Origin: Nitrospirota bacterium
GTDB taxonomy: Bacteria; Nitrospirota; Thermodesulfovibrionia; SZUA-242
Length of the DNA: 39,567 bases
Reading direction: 5' to 3'
Assembly (NCBI GenBank): GCA_003235715.1
Contig: QJVM01000116.1
Coordinates: forward strand, 1 to 39,567
Under the pieces are notes generated by a model. It did no database searches. It saw only the letters and a list, made by a program, of their open reading frames with translations, and was not told the DNA's origin. The translations under genes were made by a program, and so were the position numbers. Shown in pieces: positions 33,500 to 39,567 of this stretch. The first letter of the stretch is position 1. The number at the start of each line of letters is the position of its first letter.

Positions 33500-34345
33500 A
33501 TGACCCTCAGGGAAATTGAACACCTTCTCCGGGACTTCATCCTCACCTCTCCATCCAACACCCTTGGTCCGTCCCTTGGTGAACCGGCCTGGGATGACAT
33601 CCTGGTAGGCCTCGCCCCGGGGGAAGACCCGGTATTTCAATCCTTCAAGACCCATGTGGGTGAATTTCATTTCACGCCTGAAGAGCTATTTAACCTCACC
33701 TTTCCGGACCAGACGGCAAGTCCGGAGGAACTCTCGGTCATCAGTTGGGTTCTGCCCCAACGTGAAGCCACGAAGGCCAGCAATCGTGCCGAAACCCGCT
33801 ACCCTTCCCGGCACTGGGTCATGGCCCGGTTTCCGGGCGAGGAGTTCAACATCCTCCTCCGACGGCACTGCGTCGATTCTCTGGCCCTGAAAGGCATAAG
33901 GGCCGTGGCTCCCCAGCTGTCGCCAGAATGGAAACAGGAGATTTCTCCCCGGTTCGGCCGGGCCTCAAGCTGGTCTGAACGCCACGTGGCTTATGCCGCG
34001 GGCCTTGGAACCTTCGGTCTCAGTGACGGTCTGATCACCTCCCGGGGCAAAGCCCACCGCCTCGGGTCTGTCGTGGCAAGGATACGCCTTAAACCCACGC
34101 CTCGGCCCTATACGAATCATCACGCTTACTGTCTCTTTTTTACGACAGGCAAATGTCTGGATTGCGCCAAACGATGTCCCGTGGGGGCCATCGGCACCAG
34201 GGGTCATGACAAGGAGAAATGCTGGGCGCATGTGGGCGGTACGTGCGCCCGCCATATTCGAGAAGCGTTTGGTTTCGACGGATACGGTTGCGGACTCTGC
34301 CAGACCGGCGTGGCCTGTGAGAGCGGCATTCCCGAAGCCGGGTGA
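33500..34345 (+). CDS. QueG-like iron-sulfur protein
   Basis: A protein of 281 aa related to epoxyqueuosine reductase (QueG, COG1600). The C-terminal half has ERHVAYAAGLGTFGLSDGLIT, then a [4Fe-4S] pattern HAYCLFFTTGKCLDCAKRCPVGAIG and a second set GCGLCQTGVACESGIP. The N-terminal 100 residues differ from true QueG, and the C-terminal HEAT-like extension of QueG is missing. It may be a different cobamide or redox reductase. ATG 33500 is 6 nt after a TAAATA box with no ribosome site in between, so it may also be leaderless. Divergent from the PEBP gene with 186 bp between. Confidence 0.8.
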   Translation: MTLREIEHLLRDFILTSPSNTLGPSLGEPAWDDILVGLAPGEDPVFQSFKTHVGEFHFTPEELFNLTFPDQTASPEELSVISWVLPQREATKASNRAETRYPSRHWVMARFPGEEFNILLRRHCVDSLALKGIRAVAPQLSPEWKQEISPRFGRASSWSERHVAYAAGLGTFGLSDGLITSRGKAHRLGSVVARIRLKPTPRPYTNHHAYCLFFTTGKCLDCAKRCPVGAIGTRGHDKEKCWAHVGGTCARHIREAFGFDGYGCGLCQTGVACESGIPEAG

Positions 34346-34491
34346 TGCCTCCGCCCGGGTTTCCGGGATCTTCCATCTTGAAATAGTCGCGTCAATCCTT
34401 TAGTTTCTTATGGAACACTCCAGTCCAAGCGCGGAACTGCCTGCCGAAAAAGCGAATGGGTCCGGCCGGGATGTTCCATCCATTGTTCACG

Positions 34492-35268
34492 ATGATCGCT
34501 CTACGCACCTATCTGGCCAAGCCCCTGTTATTTCTGTTCCCTCTGGTTATTTCGGGTCTCTTTGCCTCGGGGGTCCAGGCCACGGAAGAGGAGGCCCCCC
34601 GGTGGGCCTCATCCATAACGCTGGGGCTCAACCTGAACAAGGGGAACAGCGAAACAACCCTTGTCAAGGCTTCCGTAGAGGCTCATCGGAAAGATCCGAA
34701 GCACGACATCCGCCTGAAGGGAGAGATGAACTACGGGACCGCGGAGGTCGAGAACTCGGACGGGACCAAAGATACGGAGGTGAATGTTCAGAACATCCAG
34801 GGCACGGCCTCCCTCCGCAGATTCCTGTCGCGGCAGGCCTATGGGTACATCAACCTCAAGGCCCTTCAGGATAAGATTGCGGACCTCGATTACCGGGCAG
34901 TCCTCGGAGCCGGCGCAGGGTATTACCTGCTTCGTTCCGATACGGTGGAACTCAGCCTCGAGGCCGGACCCTCTTATGTTGCCGAAGAGGTCGATAACAA
35001 CCGGGACGGGTATTTTGCCGGACGGGCGGCCCAGCGGTTTGAGTACCAGTTCACGGAAGCGTCCAGGGTGTGGGAGACCCTTGAATATCTGACCAGCCTT
35101 CGCAATACGGAGGACTTTCTCCTGAACGGGGAACTGGGCGCGGAGGCGGCGCTCAACTCGAGGCTGGCGCTCCGCGTGGTGCTCCAGGACAGTTACGACA
35201 ATACGCCGGCTTCCGGCAAGGAAGAGAATGACCTGGTCCTGACGGCCGGGGTCACCTACCGCTTCTGA
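34492..35268 (+). CDS. DUF481 outer-membrane beta-barrel protein
   Basis: A protein of 258 aa with a signal peptide (about residues 1-30, likely cut after VQA). The rest is alternating strands with the pattern of a DUF481 barrel, including SITLGLNLNKGNSETTLV at the first strands and a C-terminal Phe (VTYRF), the outer-membrane insertion signal. Function unknown; the family often responds to salt or envelope stress. Start ATG 34492 gives a normal signal peptide; an upstream ATG at 34456 is possible but less likely. Stands alone between the QueG-like gene and the CULT gene. Confidence 0.88.
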   Translation: MIALRTYLAKPLLFLFPLVISGLFASGVQATEEEAPRWASSITLGLNLNKGNSETTLVKASVEAHRKDPKHDIRLKGEMNYGTAEVENSDGTKDTEVNVQNIQGTASLRRFLSRQAYGYINLKALQDKIADLDYRAVLGAGAGYYLLRSDTVELSLEAGPSYVAEEVDNNRDGYFAGRAAQRFEYQFTEASRVWETLEYLTSLRNTEDFLLNGELGAEAALNSRLALRVVLQDSYDNTPASGKEENDLVLTAGVTYRF

Positions 35269-35334
35269 ATTTCTGAGGGCTCATCGTTCATGGGCTCTCG
35301 GGCAGTCCCTGCTTCGGGCGAATTTCCCTCTGAT

Positions 35335-35781
35335 TCATCCGCTTGGGTTCCATATGAGCCGGGCAAGAACCAGACCGTAGAAGCCATCCGCGTCCTGGGC
35401 ATCGTAGTACCACCCAAGGTGGATTCCGCAGTTTCGGCAGAGGGCAATAGACCAGTCGAATCCGGGAAACCACGTGAATTCTCGCGTAGGGCTCCCCTCC
35501 GCCCGGCAGCCTGGTGCCGAGGAGAAGCAGCCAATACGAAACGTGATCCCGGACGGGTTGACAAAGGTGTGTTCATGCCGGCCGTCCATCTCCAGGAGAC
35601 ATTCAAAATCCGTAATCTTGAGACGACACGCGGCGCAACAAAGGACGTGCCCCCCCTGTTCTGTCGGAACCGTTTCCTCCCGACTTCCGGTACCCTGGTA
35701 AGGACGTGGCAACGGGTGGCCGGGCATCTTCAGCCACTTTTGCTCTTTCCCCTCGAATCGGAAAACGTTGAGGGACGGCAT
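35335..35781 (-). CDS. CULT-domain protein (bacterial cereblon-like)
   Basis: A protein of 148 aa that I identify as a single CULT domain, the fold that forms the thalidomide-binding domain of cereblon. Numbered from ATG 35781, the zinc cysteines are Cys49/Cys52 (CAAC) and Cys115/Cys118 (CRNC). The tri-tryptophan cage is Trp104, Trp110 and Trp124, within EFTWFPGFDWSIALC and GIHLGWYY. The spacing of 6 and 14 residues matches the cage of the structurally studied Magnetospirillum homologue as I recall it. HTFVNPSGITF and CFSSAPGC are further family motifs. The natural bacterial ligand and role are unknown. ATG 35781 is preferred because the earlier ATG (35790) overlaps the TATAAT box. Divergent from the CheR-like gene. 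Confidence 0.85.
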   Translation of the reverse strand: MPSLNVFRFEGKEQKWLKMPGHPLPRPYQGTGSREETVPTEQGGHVLCCAACRLKITDFECLLEMDGRHEHTFVNPSGITFRIGCFSSAPGCRAEGSPTREFTWFPGFDWSIALCRNCGIHLGWYYDAQDADGFYGLVLARLIWNPSG

Positions 35782-35794
35782 AATCGGCATTATA
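35782..35794 (-). promoter_or_regulatory. CULT gene -10 box, predicted leaderless
   Basis: A perfect TATAAT (35789-35794 on the minus strand) lies 7 nt before ATG 35781. No good -35 at 17-18 nt. No ribosome site is present. Confidence 0.45.
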
Positions 35795-35824
35795 GTCGGA
35801 GTATACCTGCGCCCGGGAGTTCAG

Positions 35825-36709
35825 ATGACGGACAACGTGGAAAGCCTCAGTTACGACGACTTTCTGAAAAGGGCCTGTAAGGCCTTTGACCTGAACTGGC
35901 GCAAGTACCGGCGACGCGCGACCCGTAGAAACCTTGAGGAAAGAATCCGTCGGCTCGGCCTGGCCGGTTACGCAAACTATCTGGAGAGGCTCAGGAATGA
36001 CCCCGGGGAAGCGGACCATCTTCCCGATGTTCTGAGGGTCACGGTGAGCCGGTTCATGAGAGAGCGTGAGCGATGGGAGACCCTCCGGAATTCCATCCTC
36101 CCGTTACTTTTGAGTGGCCGAAGCTCGTCCGCTCCTTTTCGGGCCTGGAGTGCTGGATGTTGTGGAGGGGAAGAGCCCTACACCCTTTCACTCGTCTGGC
36201 TGGACCAACCGCCTTCGGACCGTCCCTTGAAGGTCCTGGCCACCGATATCGATGAGGATGCCCTTTTGCGGGGACGCACGGGCTGCTACGAAACCAATTC
36301 GCTGCGCGAACTCCGCGAACCCCTCGTTCAGAAAGGATTCAGGTTGCAGGGTGGAAAATGGTGTGTAAGAGAGGAGGTGAGAAGCCCGGTGGTATTCAGA
36401 AACCAGAATCTCCGTGCCGACCCCCTGCCGGAGAACATGGACCTTATCCTCTGCCGGTACTTTGTCTTTACATACTACCGGGGCTATCGACGTCATGAGG
36501 GGGCGGAACGATTATGGAAAGCCCTCAGGCCCGGCGGCGTCCTGATGATCGGGAAGAAAGAAGGGCTTGGACCCGGGGAACGACAGGAATTCTTTACGCC
36601 CTGGCCGGGTCTGGAAGGGTTTTATGTGCGCAAGGAACTCAAGACGGTCCCGCCGCCACTCGGGTCGGCGGCCGGGATGGTGGGGCAAACGCCCCAACCA
36701 GGGCTGTGA
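35825..36709 (+). CDS. CheR-like methyltransferase without chemotaxis neighbours
   Basis: A protein of 294 aa with the CheR architecture: an N-terminal helical domain (YDDFLKRACKAFDLNWRKYR) and a SAM-binding domain with FRAWSAGCCGGEEPYTLSL and VLATDIDEDALLRGR. In CheR these methylate receptor glutamates. Two motifs have drifted: LCRYFVFTYY in place of LCRNVLIYF, and IGKKEGL in place of IGxSExL. There are no receptors, CheB, CheA or CheW in the window. It may methylate another protein or a small molecule. Start ATG 35825 follows GGGAG; 19 upstream in-frame codons lie in the shared divergent region. Confidence 0.8.
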   Translation: MTDNVESLSYDDFLKRACKAFDLNWRKYRRRATRRNLEERIRRLGLAGYANYLERLRNDPGEADHLPDVLRVTVSRFMRERERWETLRNSILPLLLSGRSSSAPFRAWSAGCCGGEEPYTLSLVWLDQPPSDRPLKVLATDIDEDALLRGRTGCYETNSLRELREPLVQKGFRLQGGKWCVREEVRSPVVFRNQNLRADPLPENMDLILCRYFVFTYYRGYRRHEGAERLWKALRPGGVLMIGKKEGLGPGERQEFFTPWPGLEGFYVRKELKTVPPPLGSAAGMVGQTPQPGL

Positions 36710-36744
36710 TAGATTAAACCTTGGAGGATCAGAGGAAAGACACC

Positions 36745-36753
36745 AGGAGGTGA
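36745..36753 (+). promoter_or_regulatory. Unusually strong ribosome binding site of the lipoprotein gene
   Basis: AGGAGGTGA matches the 16S anti-Shine-Dalgarno over nine bases, 4 nt before ATG 36758. High translation is predicted. Confidence 0.7.
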
Positions 36754-36757
36754 GAGC

Positions 36758-37495
36758 ATGAAAATGACGAAAAGAAATAGAGGTTTGACGATACTTGTGG
36801 CAACGCTGTTTCTGGTGGTTTCTTGCACCGGCTATAAGAGCCAGCAAGTTTCTTTCAGGCACCCGTCTTCCTATGCCCAGATGCAGACCGTGGCCGGAGC
36901 CCAGGTGGCTGCCGAACCGTATGCCGATAAGGCCGTAGCCAAGGAGGCCTTTGGTTTCGATATCCTGTCCGCCGGACTTCTGCCCGTCCAGGTCGTCATC
37001 GACAATCAGGGTCAAACCCCCCTCGAAATCGTACCCGACCAGACGTTTCTCATCGATCAGCAGGGAGGGATGTGGAATATACTCTCCCGGAGGGACGCGA
37101 GCGATCGGCTCTCCAAGAGCACGGAATATGCCCGCGTCGCGAGCAAATCGGGACATTCTGCGCTCTACGGTGCAGTCGGAGGAGCGCTCATCGGGGCCGC
37201 CATCGGGATCGTGACGGGTGAAAACGTGGGCGACGCCGCACTCAAGGGCGGCGTCATTGGCGGTACCGGTGGAGCGATCCTGGGCGGAGGCAAGGAACTT
37301 GCTGACAAGTCCACGGAGAAGCAGATATCCCGGGATATGGACCAGAAGGAAATCCTGAACCGTCCTCTTGAGCCGGGTTCCCTTGGGCGGGGGTTTCTCT
37401 TCTTCCCGGCCGAAGCCAAGAGCGCCCGCGAGCTGAGAATTCAATTCAGGGAGATCGGGACAGACACCCGGCATACCGTGAACCTCGGCATGTAG
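36758..37495 (+). CDS. Lipoprotein with a glycine-zipper segment
   Basis: A protein of 245 aa. The N-terminus (MKMTKRN followed by a hydrophobic stretch) ends in LVVSC with lipid attachment at Cys23. Residues about 135-190 are a glycine-zipper segment (ALYGAVGGALIGAAIGIV, GGVIGGTGGAILGGG), which can insert in or pack against membranes, as in several outer-membrane lipoproteins. The rest has no recognised domain. The perfect ribosome site suggests an abundant product. The last base of its TAG is the first base of a possible sirtuin GTG start, so co-transcription is likely. Confidence 0.8.
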   Translation: MKMTKRNRGLTILVATLFLVVSCTGYKSQQVSFRHPSSYAQMQTVAGAQVAAEPYADKAVAKEAFGFDILSAGLLPVQVVIDNQGQTPLEIVPDQTFLIDQQGGMWNILSRRDASDRLSKSTEYARVASKSGHSALYGAVGGALIGAAIGIVTGENVGDAALKGGVIGGTGGAILGGGKELADKSTEKQISRDMDQKEILNRPLEPGSLGRGFLFFPAEAKSARELRIQFREIGTDTRHTVNLGM

Positions 37496-37500
37496 TGCGC

Positions 37501-38262
37501 ATGGAGGACGCCTCCCTTCAGGCCCGGCTCCGGGCTGGCAGGCAACTCATGGAAAAGGCCCGACGTATTGTGGCCTTCACCGGGGCCGGGATTTCCACGG
37601 AATCCGGACTCTCTGATTTCCGAAGCCCGGGAGGTGTGTGGGATCGATATCGGGTGGTCACCTACCCCGAGTTTGTATCGAGTCGCGAGGCGAGGCAGGA
37701 ATACTGGCGGATGAAGTCTGAATTTTACCAGGAACTGCTTCACGCCAGGCCGAACCCCGCTCACAGAGCCCTGGCCCGACTGGAATTCACAGGCCGGGTG
37801 GAGAGACTTATCACTCAGAACATCGATGGCCTCCACCAGGTTGCAGGCAGTTCGGATGACCTGGTGATAGAACTCCACGGGACCAACCGCAGGGCCACGT
37901 GCATCGGGTGTGGCCGCCTGTGGGCCATCGCCGATATACAAGCACGCCTTGAAGTGGAAGATTACGACCCGTCATGCGAAAAATGTGGCAACCCCATCAA
38001 ACCGGCCACGGTATCCTTTGGCCAGGCCATGCCGGAGGAACCAACCTATCTGGCCTTTCAGGCGGCCCGTCGGTGCGACCTTATTCTCGTGGTCGGTTCG
38101 TCTCTCCAGGTCGAACCGGCGGCATCAATTCCGGCTGTGGCTCACGGGTCGGGCGCGGAACTCATCATTATCAACCGTACCGCCACGCCCCAGGACCATA
38201 AGGCAACCCTGATATTTAGGGAAACCGCAAGCGAGGTACTGGACATTCTGGTGGAGGGATAG
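37501..38262 (+). CDS. Sir2-family NAD-dependent protein deacylase
   Basis: A sirtuin of 253 aa that removes acyl groups from lysine using NAD. Signature motifs are FTGAGISTESGLSDFRS (NAD site), TQNIDGLHQVAG, the catalytic His in IELHG and the zinc pairs CIGC and CEKC. GSSLQVEPAASIP matches the C-terminal NAD-binding loop. Start ATG 37501 is likely; GTG 37495, six bases earlier, overlaps the stop of the lipoprotein gene. Substrates cannot be inferred. It ends 15 bp before a convergent receiver gene, with a run of ten G between (38268-38277). Confidence 0.93.
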   Translation: MEDASLQARLRAGRQLMEKARRIVAFTGAGISTESGLSDFRSPGGVWDRYRVVTYPEFVSSREARQEYWRMKSEFYQELLHARPNPAHRALARLEFTGRVERLITQNIDGLHQVAGSSDDLVIELHGTNRRATCIGCGRLWAIADIQARLEVEDYDPSCEKCGNPIKPATVSFGQAMPEEPTYLAFQAARRCDLILVVGSSLQVEPAASIPAVAHGSGAELIIINRTATPQDHKATLIFRETASEVLDILVEG

Positions 38263-38277
38263 AATCCGGGGGGGGGG

Positions 38278-38628
38278 TCAGTTTTCGTCCAGTTTTTCCC
38301 TGATCCGGGCCTTAAGTTCGCTGAGGTCGGAGGACTTTATAACGTAGTCCCTGGAGACCCACATTGAAGAATCATCGAAAAAGTCATAGGCGGTAAGCAG
38401 AACCGCGCGCAGATTTGGTCGAGTCTGCCGCATCTTCTTCAGAAGCGCGGAGCCGTCTGCGTCAGGGAGCCCGATATCCATCGTGACAAACTCGGGCTCC
38501 AGCTTAAGGAACAGATCCCAAGCCTCAGCCCCGGTTGCGGCCGTGTGAACCTCGTAGCCCTCCTCCTCCATCTCATCGCGGTAGAGGGTCCGCAGATACC
38601 GGTCATCTTCAACCATGAGTATTTTCAA
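38278..38628 (-). CDS. Single-domain response regulator receiver protein
   Basis: A receiver domain of about 116 aa and nothing else. It has the acidic cluster VEDD, the phosphoacceptor Asp in TMDIGLPDADG, Thr in LLTAYD and Lys in VIKSS, so it should be phosphorylated normally. It has no output domain, so it would act by protein contact or as a phosphate sink. The start is unclear. I give TTG 38628, with GGGGG about 8 nt upstream. ATG 38649 is in frame, but its ATG overlaps a TATAAT box (38648-38653 on the minus strand) and so would not be in the mRNA if that box is used. No histidine kinase nearby. Confidence 0.75.
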   Translation of the reverse strand: MKILMVEDDRYLRTLYRDEMEEEGYEVHTAATGAEAWDLFLKLEPEFVTMDIGLPDADGSALLKKMRQTRPNLRAVLLTAYDFFDDSSMWVSRDYVIKSSDLSELKARIREKLDEN

Positions 38629-38826
38629 AGCTGTCCCCCGATGCCCCATTATAACGAAGCTTCTGACCACACACGAAGTCTGTCTGCATCCCGCACCGGG
38701 CACCATGGGAACGCAGACCCCAGGACGACAGAGATTCTTTGAAAGCACCTGTTATCATAGGACCCGATACCAGCGAGGCGTATTCCCCCAGGTCGCATTA
38801 TTTTCCCTCACAAAGGAGGCCCGTCT

Positions 38827-39567
38827 ATGAGCCATAACTTTCTCGACCTCAAGGATATGGTCCGCAAGGATTACGCGGCCGTGGCTGAAGGAAAACAGGG
38901 CGGTCTCCCGGCGGTGAGCTGCTGCGGAACCGAGGCCGATTCCGTAAGTCTGCTTGAAACCGGAAAGCGTTTGGGTTACAGCGAGGAGGAACTCAAACTC
39001 GGCCTCGGTGAGGCCAACCTCGGCCTTGGGTGCGGGAATCCCCAGGCCATTGCGGACCTGAAGAAGGGGGAGATGGTCGTGGATCTCGGAAGCGGTGCGG
39101 GGTTCGATGCCTTCCTGGCCGCCATGGCCGTGGGCAATCAGGGACGGGTCATTGGGGTGGACATGACGCCGGAGATGATAGCCAAGGCCAGAAAAAATGC
39201 ATTGGCCCTCAAGGCTGAACACGTGGAGTTTCGCCTGGGAGAAATCGAACACCTGCCCGTGGCTGACGGCACGGCCGACGTCATCATCTCCAACTGCGTG
39301 ATCAACCTGTCCACGGACAAGCAGGCGGTCTTCAAGGACGCCTTCAGGATTCTCAAACCCGGAGGGCGGCTGGCCATCTCCGACATCCTGAACCGGGGAG
39401 AACTTCCCAAATCCGTTCTCGATAACCCGTCCGCCTACAGCGGCTGAATCACCGGTGCGGTCTCGGTCGAGACCATGAAGCATCTCCTGGAAACCTCCGG
39501 CTTTGAGGACATCCGGTTCATCGATAAGGACAACAGCGATGACATCATCCGGAACTGGAACTTCGGG
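38827..39567 (+). CDS. arsM: Arsenite methyltransferase, predicted selenoprotein with in-frame TGA (partial 3')
   Basis: SAM-dependent enzyme that methylates arsenite. It starts at ATG 38827 after AAAGGAGG. Residues 1-206 match ArsM: SCCGTEAD (Cys32/33), GLGCGNP (Cys69), the SAM loop VVDLGSGAGFDAFLAA, DMTPEM, RLGEIEHLPV and SNCVINLS (Cys157). The frame then meets TGA at 39445-39447 (codon 207), just where ArsM proteins have the arsenic-binding Cys (YxGCxxGA pattern; here YSG-TGA-ITGA). It continues open to the window's end as ITGAVSVETMKHLLETSGFEDIRF, which is normal ArsM sequence. A SECIS-like hairpin follows the TGA. The likely product has selenocysteine at 207. The C-terminus and any further Cys are outside the window. 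A nonsense mutation or sequencing error is the alternative. Confidence 0.8.
39459..39474 (+). promoter_or_regulatory. Candidate bacterial SECIS element for selenocysteine insertion in arsM
   Basis: GGTCTC (39459-39464) and GAGACC (39469-39474) form a perfect 6-bp stem with a four-base GGTC loop. The stem starts 11 nt after the TGA and the loop 17 nt after it, within the range known for bacterial SECIS elements. G in the first loop positions is the known requirement for SelB, and the E. coli fdhF loop also contains GGUC. Folding was judged by eye. Confidence 0.7.

Noticed and set aside
33314..33670. Long N-terminal extension of the PEBP protein
   Set aside because: Family starts at the ATG 33313 with a strong ribosome site; the extension is Arg/Gly-rich and not conserved.
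34343..34345. TGA at the end of the QueG-like gene as another selenocysteine codon
   Set aside because: The frame after it is short, has no family similarity, and no suitable hairpin was seen.
35256..35606. Second minus-strand frame overlapping the CULT gene
   Set aside because: Shadow frame; the CULT frame has all family motifs.
36681..36696. Hairpin TGGGGC-AAAC-GCCCCA near the end of the CheR-like gene
   Set aside because: Inside the coding region, short, without a following T-run; not called a terminator.
38268..38277. Run of ten G between the sirtuin and receiver genes as a phase-variation tract
   Set aside because: It lies between two convergent stop codons, so changes in length would not alter either protein or a promoter.

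Overview
The window looks like the chromosome of an uncultivated or little-known Gram-negative bacterium, probably in the Desulfobacterota ('Deltaproteobacteria' in the broad sense). The evidence is gene content and order, not a phylogeny: a def-fmt-DUF116-rsmB-PASTA-rpe run, full-length three-domain NifU with NifS, a DUF47/PiT pair, polyferredoxins, lipoproteins, an outer-membrane DUF481 barrel, and GC-rich, tightly packed genes. It is mostly housekeeping sequence. There are no rRNA, tRNA, CRISPR, phage or intact IS elements.

Layout. 1-384: 5' part of a secreted protein gene (minus), then about 1.2 kb without a convincing gene. 1552-5657: a FolD-like protein with altered catalytic residues, a tandem DUF1059 protein, SppA-type signal peptide peptidase, a YwiC-like membrane protein and TrmL. 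5734-9532: nifU-nifS from a clear promoter, then a REC-REC-GGDEF protein. 9548-12152: a Tat-exported DUF362 protein with a NapH-NapG-like fused polyferredoxin. 12157-14951: trkA-trkH (minus). 15048-18535: DEAD-box helicase, then birA-coaX-uspA (minus). 18614-20266: DUF47-PiT phosphate transport. 20394-27799: def-fmt-DUF116-rsmB-PASTA-rpe-TPR-TPR, mostly overlapping or closely spaced. 27912-33313: an unknown membrane protein, then minus-strand genes (methyltransferase, ald, flavodoxin, rRNA-methylase-like, HAD, PEBP). 33500-39567: QueG-like protein, DUF481 barrel, a cereblon-like CULT protein, CheR-like methyltransferase, glycine-zipper lipoprotein, Sir2, a lone receiver domain, and an arsenite methyltransferase that runs off the end.

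The most striking feature is at the right edge. The arsenite methyltransferase frame has a TGA at codon 207, exactly where the family has an arsenic-binding cysteine. The frame stays open and homologous to the last base, and a perfect 6-bp hairpin with a GGUC loop starts 11 nt after the TGA. This is best read as a selenocysteine-containing ArsM with a bacterial SECIS element. Other points of note are a bacterial CULT-domain protein with a complete tri-tryptophan pocket and zinc cysteines, a FolD whose catalytic Lys and Gln are replaced by Thr and Leu, and several genes whose -10 box lies 6-7 nt before the start codon (candidate leaderless mRNAs).
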